Assembly: GCA_945643635.1 (NCBI GenBank)
Contig: CALZFC010000310.1
Span: 186,001-250,000, forward strand
Direction: 5' to 3'
Length of the DNA: 64,000 nucleotides
From: Allodiplogaster sudhausi
Taxonomy: Eukaryota; Nematoda; Chromadorea; Rhabditida; Diplogasteridae
Below the pieces are notes generated by a model. It saw only the letters and a program-made list of their open reading frames with translations. It was not told the origin of the DNA and searched no databases. Position 1 is the first letter of the stretch, and every line of letters starts with the position of its first letter. Of the stretch, positions 28,586-41,267 are shown piece after piece. The translations under genes and the position numbers were made by a program.

Positions 28586-28917
28586 ACGTAATCTGTTGTC
28601 TGCAGCTGTGTCAAAAATATACTATTTCTGTAGATATGATTATAAAATTTGATCCTTGAATCGGCATGGCCAAAACGTCTTCGCTCCTGCCGCCACAAGG
28701 GCTCGACATCGGTTTCTTTGCTATGTCAAAAATATATTATTTCGGCAGATTTGAAAATAAAACTTGTTCCATGACTCTACATCGACATGACCAAAACGTC
28801 TTCGCTCCTGCCGCCTCAAGGGCTCGACATCGGTTCTTTGCTATGTCAAAAATATATTATTTCGACAGATTTGAAAATAAAACTTGATCCTTGACTCGAC
28901 AAATATAAAATGAATTC

Positions 28918-28989
28918 GCTCCTGGGTGGGTTCGAACCATCGACCTTTCGGTTAACAGCCGAACGCGCTGCCGATAGCGCCACAAGAGC
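28918..28989 (-). tRNA. tRNA-Asn(GTT), G50A and A14U
   Basis: Copy of the 27546 variant; beta flank. Confidence 0.8.
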
Positions 28990-29199
28990 ACGTAATCTGT
29001 TGTCTGCAGCTGTGTCAAAAATATACTATTTGTGTAGATATGATTATAAAATTTGATCCTTGAATCGGCATGGCCAAAACGTCTTCGCTCCTGCCGCCAC
29101 AAGGGCTCGACATCGGTTTCTTGCTATGTCAAAAAATATTATTTCGGCAGATTTGAAAATAAAACTTGATCCTTGACTCGACAAATATAAAATGAATTC

Positions 29200-29271
29200 G
29201 CTCCTGGGTGGGTTCGAACCACCGACCTTTCGGTTAACAGCCGAACGCGCTGCCGATTGCGCCACAAGAGC
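29200..29271 (-). tRNA. tRNA-Asn(GTT)
   Basis: Canonical; beta flank. Confidence 0.96.
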
Positions 29272-29603
29272 ACGTAATCTGTTGTCTGCAGCTGTGTCAA
29301 AAATATACTATTTCTGTAGATATGATTATAAAATTTGATCCTTGAATCGGCATGGCCAAAACGTCTTCGCTCCTGCCGCCACAAGGGCTCGACATCGGTT
29401 TCTTTGCTATGTCAAAAATATATTATTTCGGCAGATTTGAAAATAAAACTTGTTCCATGACTCTACATGGACATGACCAAAACGTCTTCGCTCCTGCCGC
29501 CTCAAGGGCTCGACATCGGTTCTTTGCTATGTCAAAAATATATTATTTCGGCAGATTTGAAAATAAAACTTGATCCTTGACTCGACAAATATAAAATGAA
29601 TTC

Positions 29604-29675
29604 GCTCCTGGGTGGGTTCGAACCACCGACCTTTCGGTTAACAGCCGAACGCGCTGCCGATTGCGCCACAAGAGC
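29604..29675 (-). tRNA. tRNA-Asn(GTT)
   Basis: Canonical; beta flank. Confidence 0.96.
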
Positions 29676-30007
29676 ACGTAATCTGTTGTCTGCAGCTGTG
29701 TCAAAAATATACTATTTCTGTAGATATGATTATAAAATTTGATCCTTGAATCGGCATGGCCAAAACGTCTTCGCTCCTGCCGCCACAAGGGCTCGACATC
29801 GGTTTCTTTGCTATGTCAAAAATATATTATTTCGGCAGATTTGAAAATAAAACTTGTTCCATGACTCTACATGGACATGACCAAAACGTCTTCGCTCCTG
29901 CCGCCTCAAGGGCTCGACATCGGTTCTTTGCTATGTCAAAAATATATTATTTCGGCAGATTTGAAAATAAAACTTGATCCTTGACTCGACAAATATAAAA
30001 TGAATTC

Positions 30008-30079
30008 GCTCCTGGGTGGGTTCGAACCACCGACCTTTCGGTTAACAGCCGAACGCGCTGCCGATTGCGCCACAAGAGC
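30008..30079 (-). tRNA. tRNA-Asn(GTT)
   Basis: Canonical; beta flank (ctgttatctg). Confidence 0.96.
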
Positions 30080-30289
30080 ACGTAATCTGTTATCTGCAGC
30101 TGTGTCAAAAATATACTATTTCTGTAGATATGATTATAAAATTTGATCCTTGAATCGGCATGGCCAAAACGTCTTCGCTCCTGCCGCCACAAGGGCTCGA
30201 CATCGGTTTCTTGCTATGTCAAAAAATATTATTTCGGCAGATTTGAAAATAAAACTTGATCCTTGACTCGACAAATATAAAATGAATTC

Positions 30290-30361
30290 GCTCCTGGGTG
30301 GGTTCGAACCACCGACCTTTCGGTTAACAGCCGAACGCGCTGCCGATTGCGCCACAAGAGC
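30290..30361 (-). tRNA. tRNA-Asn(GTT)
   Basis: Canonical; alpha flank (cgatctacag). Confidence 0.96.
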
Positions 30362-30690
30362 ACGGAATCGATCTACAGCTATATCAAAAATATACTATTT
30401 CTGTAGATATGATTATAAAATTTGATCCTTGAATCGGCATGGCCAAAACGTCTTCGCTCCTGCCGCCACAAGGGCTCGACATCGGTTTCTTTGCTATGTC
30501 AAAAATATATTATTTCGGCAGATTTGAAAATAAAACTTGTTTCATGACTCTACATCGACATGACCAAAACGTCTTCGCTCCTGCCGCCTCAAGGGCTCGA
30601 CATCGGTTCTTTGCTATGTCAAAAATATATTATTTCGACAGATTTGAAAATAAAACTTGATCCTTGACTCGACAAATATAAAATGAATTC

Positions 30691-30762
30691 GCTCCTGGGT
30701 GGGTTCGAACCACCGACCTTTCGGTTAACAGCCGAACGCGCTGCCGATTGCGCCACAAGAGC
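30691..30762 (-). tRNA. tRNA-Asn(GTT)
   Basis: Canonical; beta flank. Confidence 0.96.
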
Positions 30763-30971
30763 ACGTAATCTGTTGTCTGCAGCTGTGTCAAAAATATACT
30801 ATTTCTGTAGATATGATTATAAATTTGATCCTTGAATCGGCATGGCCAAAACGTCTTCGCTCCTGCCGCCACAAGGGCTCGACATCGGTTTCTTGCTATG
30901 TCAAAAAATATTATTTCGGCAGATTTGAAAATAAAACTTGATCCTTGACTCGACAAATATAAAATGAATTC

Positions 30972-31043
30972 GCTCCTGAGTGGGTTCGAACCACCGACCT
31001 TTCGGTTAACAGCCGAACGCGCTGCCGATTGCGCCACAAGAGC
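30972..31043 (-). tRNA. tRNA-Asn(GTT), C65U
   Basis: G49:U65 wobble in the T-stem; beta flank. Confidence 0.92.
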
Positions 31044-31252
31044 ACGTAATCTGTTGTCTGCAGCTGTGTCAAAAATATACTATTTCTGTAGATATGATTA
31101 TAAATTTGATCCTTGAATCGGCATGGCCAAAACGTCTTCGCTCCTGCCGCCACAAGGGCTCGACATCGGTTTCTTGCTATGTCAAAAAATATTATTTCGG
31201 CAGATTTGAAAATAAAACTTGATCCTTGACTCGACAAATATAAAATGAATTC

Positions 31253-31324
31253 GCTCCTATGTGGGTTCGAACCACCGACCTTTCGGTTAACAGCCGAACG
31301 CGCTGCCGATTGCGCCACAAGAGC
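31253..31324 (-). tRNA. tRNA-Asn(GTT), C65A and C66U
   Basis: One T-stem mismatch and one acceptor wobble; beta flank. Confidence 0.85.
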
Positions 31325-31656
31325 ACGTAATCTGTTGTCTGCAGCTGTGTCAAAAATATACTATTTCTGTAGATATGATTATAAAATTTGATCCTTGAAT
31401 CGGCATGGCCAAAACGTCTTCGCTCCTGCCGCCACAAGGGCTCGACATCGGTTTCTTTGATATGTCAAAAATATATTATTTCGGCAGATTTGAAAATAAA
31501 ACTTGTTCCATGACTCTACATGGACATGACCAAAACGTCTTCGCTCCTGCCGCCTCAAGGGCTCGACATCGGTTCTTTGCTATGTCAAAAATATATTATT
31601 TCGGCAGATTTGAAAATAAAACTTGATCCTTGACTCGACAAATATAAAATGAATTC

Positions 31657-31728
31657 GCTCCTGGGTGGGTTCGAACCACCGACCTTTCGGTTAACAGCCG
31701 AACGCGCTGCCGATTGCGCCACAAGAGC
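31657..31728 (-). tRNA. tRNA-Asn(GTT)
   Basis: Canonical; beta flank. Confidence 0.96.
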
Positions 31729-31938
31729 ACGTAATCTGTTATCTGCAGCTGTGTCAAAAATATACTATTTCTGTAGATATGATTATAAAATTTGATCCTT
31801 GAATCGGCATGGCCAAAACGTCTTCGCTCCTGCCGCCACAAGGGCTCGACATCGGTTTCTTGCTATGTCAAAAAATATTATTTCGGCAGATTTGAAAATA
31901 AAACTTGATCCTTGACTCGACAAATATAAAATGAATTC

Positions 31939-32010
31939 GCTCCTGGGTGGGTTCGAACCACCGACCTTTCGGTTAACAGCCGAACGCGCTGCCGATTGCG
32001 CCACAAGAGC
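31939..32010 (-). tRNA. tRNA-Asn(GTT)
   Basis: Canonical; alpha flank. Confidence 0.96.
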
Positions 32011-32339
32011 ACGGAATCGATCTGCAGCTATATCAAAAATATACTATTTCTGTAGATATGATTATAAAATTTGATCCTTGAATCGGCATGGCCAAAACGT
32101 CTTCGCTCCTGCCGCCACAAGGGCTCGACATCGGTTTCTTTGCTATGTCAAAAATATATTATTTCGGCAGATTTGAAAATAAAACTTGTTCCATGACTCT
32201 ACATCGACATGACCAAAACGTCTTCGCTCCTGCCGCCTCAAGGGCTCGACATCGGTTCTTTGCTATGTCAAAAATATATTATTTCGGCAGATTTGAAAAT
32301 AAAACTTGATCCTTGACTCGACAAATATAAAATGAATTC

Positions 32340-32411
32340 GCTCCTGGGTGGGTTCGAACCACCGACCTTTCGGTTAACAGCCGAACGCGCTGCCGATTGC
32401 GCCACAAGAGC
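32340..32411 (-). tRNA. tRNA-Asn(GTT)
   Basis: Canonical; beta flank. Confidence 0.96.
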
Positions 32412-32621
32412 ACGTAATCTGTTATCTGCAGCTGTGTCAAAAATATACTATTTCTGTAGATATGATTATAAAATTTGATCCTTGAATCGGCATGGCCAAA
32501 ACGTCTTCGCTCCTGCCGCCACAAGGGCTCGACATCGGTTTCTTGCTATGTCAAAAAATATTATTTCGGCAGATTTGAAAATAAAACTTGATCCTTGACT
32601 CGACAAATATAAAATGAATTC

Positions 32622-32693
32622 GCTCCTGGGTGGGTTCGAACCACCGACCTTTCGGTTAACAGCCGAACGCGCTGCCGATTGCGCCACAAGAGC
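32622..32693 (-). tRNA. tRNA-Asn(GTT)
   Basis: Canonical; alpha flank. Confidence 0.96.
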
Positions 32694-32901
32694 ACGGAAT
32701 CGATCTGCAGCTATATCAAAAATATACTATTTCTGTAGATATGATTATAAAATTTGATCCTTGAATCGGCATGGCCAAAACGTCTTCGCTCCTGCCGCCA
32801 CAAGGGCTCGACATCGGTTCTTTGCTATGTCAAAAATATATTATTTCGGCAGATTTGAAAATAAAACTTGATCCTTGACTCGACAAATATAAAATGAATT
32901 C

Positions 32902-32973
32902 GCTCCTGGGTGGGTTCGAACCACCGACCTTTCGGTTAACAGCCGAACGCGCTGCCGATTGCGCCACAAGAGC
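32902..32973 (-). tRNA. tRNA-Asn(GTT)
   Basis: Canonical; beta flank. Confidence 0.96.
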
Positions 32974-33182
32974 ACGTAATCTGTTGTCTGCAGCTGTGTC
33001 AAAAATATACTATTTCTGTAGATATGATTATAAATTTGATCCTTGAATCGGCATGGCCAAAACGTCTTCGCTCCTGCCGCCACAAGGGCTCGACATCGGT
33101 TTCTTGCTATGTCAAAAAATATTATTTCGGCAGATTTGAAAATAAAACTTGATCCTTGACTCGACAAATATAAAATGAATTC

Positions 33183-33254
33183 GCTCCTGGGTGGGTTCGA
33201 ACCACCGACCTTTCGGTTAACAGCCGAACGCGCTGCCGATTGCGCCACAAGAGC
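33183..33254 (-). tRNA. tRNA-Asn(GTT)
   Basis: Canonical; beta flank. Confidence 0.96.
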
Positions 33255-33463
33255 ACGTAATCTGTTGTCTGCAGCTGTGTCAAAAATATACTATTTCTGT
33301 AGATATGATTATAAATTTGATCCTTGAATCGGCATGGCCAAAACGTCTTCGCTCCTGCCGCCACAAGGGCTCGACATCGGTTTCTTGCTATGTCAAAAAA
33401 TATTATTTCGGCAGATTTGAAAATAAAACTTGATCCTTGACTCGACAAATATAAAATGAATTC

Positions 33464-33535
33464 GCTCCTGGGTGGGTTCGAACCACCGACCTTTCGGTTA
33501 ACAGCCGAACGCGCTGCCGATTGCGCCACAAGAGC
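33464..33535 (-). tRNA. tRNA-Asn(GTT)
   Basis: Canonical; beta flank. Confidence 0.96.
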
Positions 33536-33746
33536 ACGTAATCTGTTGTCTGCAGCTGTGTCAAAAATATACTATTTCTGTAGATATGATTATAAAATTT
33601 GATCCTTGAATCGGCATGGCCAAAACGTCTTCGCTCCTGCCGCCACAAGGGCTCGACATCGGTTTCTTGCTATGTCAAAAATATATTATTTCGGCAGATT
33701 TGAAAATAAAACTTGATCCTTGACTCGACAAATATAAAATGAATTC

Positions 33747-33818
33747 GCTCCTGGGTGGGTTCGAACCACCGACCTTTCGGTTAACAGCCGAACGCGCTGC
33801 CGATTGCGCCACAAGAGC
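33747..33818 (-). tRNA. tRNA-Asn(GTT)
   Basis: Canonical; beta flank. Confidence 0.96.
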
Positions 33819-34027
33819 ACGTAATCTGTTGTCTGCAGCTGTGTCAAAAATATACTATTTCTGTAGATATGATTATAAATTTGATCCTTGAATCGGCATG
33901 GCCAAAACGTCTTCGCTCCTGCCGCCACAAGGGCTCGACATCGGTTTCTTGCTATGTCAAAAAATATTATTTCGGCAGATTTGAAAATAAAACTTGATCC
34001 TTGACTCGACAAATATAAAATGAATTC

Positions 34028-34099
34028 GCTCCTGGGTGGGTTCGAACCACCGACCTTTCGGTTAACAGCCGAACGCGCTGCCGATTGCGCCACAAGAGC
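34028..34099 (-). tRNA. tRNA-Asn(GTT)
   Basis: Canonical; beta flank. Confidence 0.96.
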
Positions 34100-34431
34100 A
34101 CGTAATCTGTTGTCTGCAGCTGTGTCAAAAATATACTATTTCTGTAGATATGATTATAAAATTTGATCCTTGAATCGGCATGGCCAAAACGTCTTCGCTC
34201 CTGCCGCCACAAGGGCTCGACATCGGTTTCTTTGCTATGTCAAAAATATATTATTTCGGCAGATTTGAAAATAAAACTTGTTCCATGACTCTACATGGAC
34301 ATGACCAAAACGTCTTCGCTCCTGCCGCCTCAAGGGCTCGACATCGGTTCTTTGCTATGTCAAAAATATATTATTTCGGCAGATTTGAAAATAAAACTTG
34401 ATCCTTGACTCGACAAATATAAAATGAATTC

Positions 34432-34503
34432 GCTCCTGGGTGGGTTCGAACCACCGACCTTTCGGTTAACAGCCGAACGCGCTGCCGATTGCGCCACAAG
34501 AGC
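34432..34503 (-). tRNA. tRNA-Asn(GTT)
   Basis: Canonical; beta flank. Confidence 0.96.
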
Positions 34504-34713
34504 ACGTAATCTGTTATCTGCAGCTGTGTCAAAAATATACTATTTCTGTAGATATGATTATAAAATTTGATCCTTGAATCGGCATGGCCAAAACGTCTTC
34601 GCTCCTGCCGCCACAAGGGCTCGACATCGGTTTCTTGCTATGTCAAAAAATATTATTTCGGCAGATTTGAAAATAAAACTTGATCCTTGACTCGACAAAT
34701 ATAAAATGAATTC

Positions 34714-34785
34714 GCTCCTGGGTGGGTTCGAACCACCGACCTTTCGGTTAACAGCCGAACGCGCTGCCGATTGCGCCACAAGAGC
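34714..34785 (-). tRNA. tRNA-Asn(GTT)
   Basis: Canonical; alpha flank. Confidence 0.96.
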
Positions 34786-35114
34786 ACGGAATCGATCTGC
34801 AGCTATATCAAAAATATACTATTTCTGTAGATATGATTATAAAATTTGATCCTTGAATCGGCATGGCCAAAACGTCTTCGCTCCTGCCGCCACAAGGGCT
34901 CGACATCGGTTTCTTTGCTATGTCAAAAATATATTATTTCGGCAGATTTGAAAATAAAACTTGTTCCATGACTCTACATCGACATGACCAAAACGTCTTC
35001 GCTCCTGCCGCCTCAAGGGCTCGACATCGGTTCTTTGCTATGTCAAAAATATATTATTTCGACAGATTTGAAAATAAAACTTGATCCTTGACTCGACAAA
35101 TATAAAATGAATTC

Positions 35115-35186
35115 GCTCCTGGGTGGGTTCGAACCACCGACCTTTCGGTTAACAGCCGAACGCGCTGCCGATTGCGCCACAAGAGC
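35115..35186 (-). tRNA. tRNA-Asn(GTT)
   Basis: Canonical; beta flank. Confidence 0.96.
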
Positions 35187-35397
35187 ACGTAATCTGTTGT
35201 CTGCAGCTGTGTCAAAAATATACTATTTCTGTAGATATGATTATAAAATTTGATCCTTGAATCGGCATGGCCAAAACGTCTTCGCTCCTGCCGCCACAAG
35301 GGCTCGACATCGGTTTCTTGCTATGTCAAAAATATATTATTTCGGCAGATTTGAAAATAAAACTTGATCCTTGACTCGACAAATATAAAATGAATTC

Positions 35398-35469
35398 GCT
35401 CCTGGGTGGGTTCGAACCACCGACCTTTCGGTTAACAGCCGAACGCGCTGCCGATTGCGCCACAAGAGC
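35398..35469 (-). tRNA. tRNA-Asn(GTT)
   Basis: Canonical; beta flank. Confidence 0.96.
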
Positions 35470-35678
35470 ACGTAATCTGTTGTCTGCAGCTGTGTCAAAA
35501 ATATACTATTTCTGTAGATATGATTATAAATTTGATCCTTGAATCGGCATGGCCAAAACGTCTTCGCTCCTGCCGCCACAAGGGCTCGACATCGGTTTCT
35601 TGCTATGTCAAAAAATATTATTTCGGCAGATTTGAAAATAAAACTTGATCCTTGACTCGACAAATATAAAATGAATTC

Positions 35679-35750
35679 GCTCCTGGGTGGGTTCGAACCA
35701 CCGACCTTTCGGTTAACAGCCGAACGCGCTGCCGATTGCGCCACAAGAGC
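35679..35750 (-). tRNA. tRNA-Asn(GTT)
   Basis: Canonical; beta flank. Confidence 0.96.
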
Positions 35751-36082
35751 ACGTAATCTGTTGTCTGCAGCTGTGTCAAAAATATACTATTTCTGTAGAT
35801 ATGATTATAAAATTTGATCCTTGAATCGGCATGGCCAAAACGTCTTCGCTCCTGCCGCCACAAGGGCTCGACATCGGTTTCTTTGCTATGTCAAAAATAT
35901 ATTATTTCGGCAGATTTGAAAATAAAACTTGTTCCATGACTCTACATGGACATGACCAAAACGTCTTCGCTCCTGCCGCCTCAAGGGCTCGACATCGGTT
36001 CTTTGCTATGTCAAAAATATATTATTTCGGCAGATTTGAAAATAAAACTTGATCCTTGACTCGACAAATATAAAATGAATTC

Positions 36083-36154
36083 GCTCCTGGGTGGGTTCGA
36101 ACCACCGACCTTTCGGTTAACAGCCGAACGCGCTGCCGATTGCGCCACAAGAGC
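36083..36154 (-). tRNA. tRNA-Asn(GTT)
   Basis: Canonical; beta flank. Confidence 0.96.
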
Positions 36155-36364
36155 ACGTAATCTGTTATCTGCAGCTGTGTCAAAAATATACTATTTCTGT
36201 AGATATGATTATAAAATTTGATCCTTGAATCGGCATGGCCAAAACGTCTTCGCTCCTGCCGCCACAAGGGCTCGACATCGGTTTCTTGCTATGTCAAAAA
36301 ATATTATTTCGGCAGATTTGAAAATAAAACTTGATCCTTGACTCGACAAATATAAAATGAATTC

Positions 36365-36436
36365 GCTCCTGGGTGGGTTCGAACCACCGACCTTTCGGTT
36401 AACAGCCGAACGCGCTGCCGATTGCGCCACAAGAGC
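36365..36436 (-). tRNA. tRNA-Asn(GTT)
   Basis: Canonical; alpha flank. Confidence 0.96.
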
Positions 36437-36765
36437 ACGGAATCGATCTGCAGCTATATCAAAAATATACTATTTCTGTAGATATGATTATAAAATTTGA
36501 TCCTTGAATCGGCATGGCCAAAACGTCTTCGCTCCTGCCGCCACAAGGGCTCGACATCGGTTTCTTTGCTATGTCAAAAATATATTATTTCGGCAGATTT
36601 GAAAATAAAACTTGTTCCATGACTCTACATCGACATGACCAAAACGTCTTCGCTCCTGCCGCCTCAAGGGCTCGACATCGGTTCTTTGCTATGTCAAAAA
36701 TATATTATTTCGACAGATTTGAAAATAAAACTTGATCCTTGACTCGACAAATATAAAATGAATTC

Positions 36766-36837
36766 GCTCCTGGGTGGGTTCGAACCACCGACCTTTCGGT
36801 TAACAGCCGAACGCGCTGCCGATTGCGCCACAAGAGC
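36766..36837 (-). tRNA. tRNA-Asn(GTT)
   Basis: Canonical; beta flank. Confidence 0.96.
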
Positions 36838-37169
36838 ACGTAATCTGTTGTCTGCAGCTGTGTCAAAAATATACTATTTCTGTAGATATGATTATAAAAT
36901 TTGATCCTTGAATCGGCATGGCCAAAACGTCTTCGCTCCTGCCGCCACAAGGGCTCGACATCGGTTTCTTTGCTATGTCAAAAATATATTATTTCGGCAG
37001 ATTTGAAAATAAAACTTGTTCCATGACTCTACATGGACATGACCAAAACGTCTTCGCTCCTGCCGCCTCAAGGGCTCGACATCGGTTCTTTGCTATGTCA
37101 AAAATATATTATTTCGGCAGATTTGAAAATAAAACTTGATCCTTGACTCGACAAATATAAAATGAATTC

Positions 37170-37241
37170 GCTCCTGGGTGGGTTCGAACCACCGACCTTT
37201 CGGTTAACAGCCGAACGCGCTGCCGATTGCGCCACAAGAGC
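37170..37241 (-). tRNA. tRNA-Asn(GTT)
   Basis: Canonical; beta flank. Confidence 0.96.
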
Positions 37242-37451
37242 ACGTAATCTGTTATCTGCAGCTGTGTCAAAAATATACTATTTCTGTAGATATGATTATA
37301 AAATTTGATCCTTGAATCGGCATGGCCAAAACGTCTTCGCTCCTGCCGCCACAAGGGCTCGACATCGGTTTCTTGCTATGTCAAAAAATATTATTTCGGC
37401 AGATTTGAAAATAAAACTTGATCCTTGACTCGACAAATATAAAATGAATTC

Positions 37452-37523
37452 GCTCCTGGGTGGGTTCGAACCACCGACCTTTCGGTTAACAGCCGAACGC
37501 GCTGCCGATTGCGCCACAAGAGC
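37452..37523 (-). tRNA. tRNA-Asn(GTT)
   Basis: Canonical; alpha flank. Confidence 0.96.
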
Positions 37524-37731
37524 ACGGAATCGATCTGCAGCTATATCAAAAATATACTATTTCTGTAGATATGATTATAAAATTTGATCCTTGAATCGGC
37601 ATGGCCAAAACGTCTTCGCTCCTGCCGCCACAAGGGCTCGACATCGGTTCTTTGCTATGTCAAAAATATATTATTTCGGCAGATTTGAAAATAAAACTTG
37701 ATCCTTGACTCGACAAATATAAAATGAATTC

Positions 37732-37803
37732 GCTCCTGGGTGGGTTCGAACCACCGACCTTTCGGTTAACAGCCGAACGCGCTGCCGATTGCGCCACAAG
37801 AGC
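37732..37803 (-). tRNA. tRNA-Asn(GTT)
   Basis: Canonical; beta flank. Confidence 0.96.
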
Positions 37804-38012
37804 ACGTAATCTGTTGTCTGCAGCTGTGTCAAAAATATACTATTTCTGTAGATATGATTATAAATTTGATCCTTGAATCGGCATGGCCAAAACGTCTTCG
37901 CTCCTGCCGCCACAAGGGCTCGACATCGGTTTCTTGCTATGTCAAAAAATATTATTTCGGCAGATTTGAAAATAAAACTTGATCCTTGACTCGACAAATA
38001 TAAAATGAATTC

Positions 38013-38084
38013 GCTCCTGGGTGGGTTCGAACCACCGACCTTTCGGTTAACAGCCGAACGCGCTGCCGATTGCGCCACAAGAGC
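38013..38084 (-). tRNA. tRNA-Asn(GTT)
   Basis: Canonical; beta flank. Confidence 0.96.
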
Positions 38085-38293
38085 ACGTAATCTGTTGTCT
38101 GCAGCTGTGTCAAAAATATACTATTTCTGTAGATATGATTATAAATTTGATCCTTGAATCGGCATGGCCAAAACGTCTTCGCTCCTGCCGCCACAAGGGC
38201 TCGACATCGGTTTCTTGCTATGTCAAAAAATATTATTTCGGCAGATTTGAAAATAAAACTTGATCCTTGACTCGACAAATATAAAATGAATTC

Positions 38294-38365
38294 GCTCCTG
38301 GGTGGGTTCGAACCACCGACCTTTCGGTTAACAGCCGAACGCGCTGCCGATTGCGCCACAAGAGC
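38294..38365 (-). tRNA. tRNA-Asn(GTT)
   Basis: Canonical; beta flank. Confidence 0.96.
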
Positions 38366-38574
38366 ACGTAATCTGTTGTCTGCAGCTGTGTCAAAAATAT
38401 ACTATTTCTGTAGATATGATTATAAATTTGATCCTTGAATCGGCATGGCCAAAACGTCTTCGCTCCTGCCGCCACAAGGGCTCGACATCGGTTTCTTGCT
38501 ATGTCAAAAAATATTATTTCGGCAGATTTGAAAATAAAACTTGATCCTTGACTCGACAAATATAAAATGAATTC

Positions 38575-38646
38575 GCTCCTGGGTGGGTTCGAACCACCGA
38601 CCTTTCGGTTAACAGCCGAACGCGCTGCCGATTGCGCCACAAGAGC
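38575..38646 (-). tRNA. tRNA-Asn(GTT)
   Basis: Canonical; beta flank. Confidence 0.96.
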
Positions 38647-38978
38647 ACGTAATCTGTTGTCTGCAGCTGTGTCAAAAATATACTATTTCTGTAGATATGA
38701 TTATAAAATTTGATCCTTGAATCGGCATGGCCAAAACGTCTTCGCTCCTGCCGCCACAAGGGCTCGACATCGGTTTCTTTGCTATGTCAAAAATATATTA
38801 TTTCGGCAGATTTGAAAATAAAACTTGTTCCATGACTCTACATGGACATGACCAAAACGTCTTCGCTCCTGCCGCCTCAAGGGCTCGACATCGGTTCTTT
38901 GCTATGTCAAAAATATATTATTTCGGCAGATTTGAAAATAAAACTTGATCCTTGACTCGACAAATATAAAATGAATTC

Positions 38979-39050
38979 GCTCCTGGGTGGGTTCGAACCA
39001 CCGACCTTTCGGTTAACAGCCGAACGCGCTGCCGATTGCGCCACAAGAGC
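38979..39050 (-). tRNA. tRNA-Asn(GTT)
   Basis: Canonical; beta flank. Confidence 0.96.
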
Positions 39051-39261
39051 ACGTAATCTGTTGTCTGCAGCTGTGTCAAAAATATACTATTTCTGTAGAT
39101 ATGATTATAAAATTTGATCCTTGAATCGGCATGGCCAAAACGTCTTCGCTCCTGCCGCCACAAGGGCTCGACATCGGTTCTTTGCTATGTCAAAAATATA
39201 TTATTTCGGCAGATTTGAAAATAAAACTTGATCCTTGACTCGACAAATATAAAATGAATTC

Positions 39262-39333
39262 GCTCCTGGGTGGGTTCGAACCACCGACCTTTCGGTTAAC
39301 AGCCGAACGCGCTGCCGATTGCGCCACAAGAGC
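39262..39333 (-). tRNA. tRNA-Asn(GTT)
   Basis: Canonical; beta flank. Confidence 0.96.
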
Positions 39334-39543
39334 ACGTAATCTGTTGTCTGCAGCTGTGTCAAAAATATACTATTTCTGTAGATATGATTATAAAATTTGA
39401 TCCTTGAATCGGCATGGCCAAAACGTCTTCGCTCCTGCCGCCACAAGGGCTCGACATCGGTTTCTTGCTATGTCAAAAAATATTATTTCGGCAGATTTGA
39501 AAATAAAACTTGATCCTTGACTCGACAAATATAAAATGAATTC

Positions 39544-39615
39544 GCTCCTGGGTGGGTTCGAACCACCGACCTTTCGGTTAACAGCCGAACGCGCTGCCGA
39601 TTGCGCCACAAGAGC
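39544..39615 (-). tRNA. tRNA-Asn(GTT)
   Basis: Canonical; alpha flank. Confidence 0.96.
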
Positions 39616-39944
39616 ACGGAATCGATCTGCAGCTATATCAAAAATATACTATTTCTGTAGATATGATTATAAAATTTGATCCTTGAATCGGCATGGCCAA
39701 AACGTCTTCGCTCCTGCCGCCACAAGGGCTCGACATCGGTTTCTTTGCTATGTCAAAAATATATTATTTCGGCAGATTTGAAAATAAAACTTGTTCCATG
39801 ACTCTACATCGACATGACCAAAACGTCTTCGCTCCTGCCGCCTCAAGGGCTCGACATCGGTTCTTTGCTATGTCAAAAATATATTATTTCGACAGATTTG
39901 AAAATAAAACTTGATCCTTGACTCGACAAATATAAAATGAATTC

Positions 39945-40016
39945 GCTCCTGGGTGGGTTCGAACCACCGACCTTTCGGTTAACAGCCGAACGCGCTGCCG
40001 ATTGCGCCACAAGAGC
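39945..40016 (-). tRNA. tRNA-Asn(GTT)
   Basis: Canonical; beta flank. Confidence 0.96.
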
Positions 40017-40227
40017 ACGTAATCTGTTGTCTGCAGCTGTGTCAAAAATATACTATTTCTGTAGATATGATTATAAAATTTGATCCTTGAATCGGCATGG
40101 CCAAAACGTCTTCGCTCCTGCCGCCACAAGGGCTCGACATCGGTTTCTTGCTATGTCAAAAATATATTATTTCGGCAGATTTGAAAATAAAACTTGATCC
40201 TTGACTCGACAAATATAAAATGAATTC

Positions 40228-40299
40228 GCTCCTGGGTGGGTTCGAACCACCGACCTTTCGGTTAACAGCCGAACGCGCTGCCGATTGCGCCACAAGAGC
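40228..40299 (-). tRNA. tRNA-Asn(GTT)
   Basis: Canonical; beta flank. Confidence 0.96.
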
Positions 40300-40508
40300 A
40301 CGTAATCTGTTGTCTGCAGCTGTGTCAAAAATATACTATTTCTGTAGATATGATTATAAATTTGATCCTTGAATCGGCATGGCCAAAACGTCTTCGCTCC
40401 TGCCGCCACAAGGGCTCGACATCGGTTTCTTGCTATGTCAAAAAATATTATTTCGGCAGATTTGAAAATAAAACTTGATCCTTGACTCGACAAATATAAA
40501 ATGAATTC

Positions 40509-40580
40509 GCTCCTGGGTGGGTTCGAACCACCGACCTTTCGGTTAACAGCCGAACGCGCTGCCGATTGCGCCACAAGAGC
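40509..40580 (-). tRNA. tRNA-Asn(GTT)
   Basis: Canonical; beta flank. Confidence 0.96.
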
Positions 40581-40912
40581 ACGTAATCTGTTGTCTGCAG
40601 CTGTGTCAAAAATATACTATTTCTGTAGATATGATTATAAAATTTGATCCTTGAATCGGCATGGCCAAAACGTCTTCGCTCCTGCCGCCACAAGGGCTCG
40701 ACATCGGTTTCTTTGCTATGTCAAAAATATATTATTTCGGCAGATTTGAAAATAAAACTTGTTCCATGACTCTACATGGACATGACCAAAACGTCTTCGC
40801 TCCTGCCGCCTCAAGGGCTCGACATCGGTTCTTTGCTATGTCAAAAATATATTATTTCGGCAGATTTGAAAATAAAACTTGATCCTTGACTCGACAAATA
40901 TAAAATGAATTC

Positions 40913-40984
40913 GCTCCTGGGTGGGTTCGAACCACCGACCTTTCGGTTAACAGCCGAACGCGCTGCCGATTGCGCCACAAGAGC
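40913..40984 (-). tRNA. tRNA-Asn(GTT)
   Basis: Canonical; beta flank. Confidence 0.96.
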
Positions 40985-41195
40985 ACGTAATCTGTTATCT
41001 GCAGCTGTGTCAAAAATATACTATTTCTGTAGATATGATTATAAAATTTGATCCTTGAATCGGCATGGCCAAAACGTCTTCGCTCCTGCCGCCACAAGGG
41101 CTCGACATCGGTTCTTTGCTATGTCAAAAATATATTATTTCGGCAGATTTGAAAATAAAACTTGATCCTTGACTCGACAAATATAAAATGAATTC

Positions 41196-41267
41196 GCTCC
41201 TGGGTGGGTTCGAACCACCGACCTTTCGGTTAACAGCCGAACGCGCTGCCGATTGCGCCACAAGAGC
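41196..41267 (-). tRNA. tRNA-Asn(GTT)
   Basis: Canonical; beta flank. Confidence 0.96.

Larger units (their letters stand above)
28110..29400 (-). repeat. 1372-bp block duplication, copy 2
   Basis: Copy of 26738-28028. Diverges where the next spacer switches from ttcttgct to ttctttgct. Confidence 0.85.
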
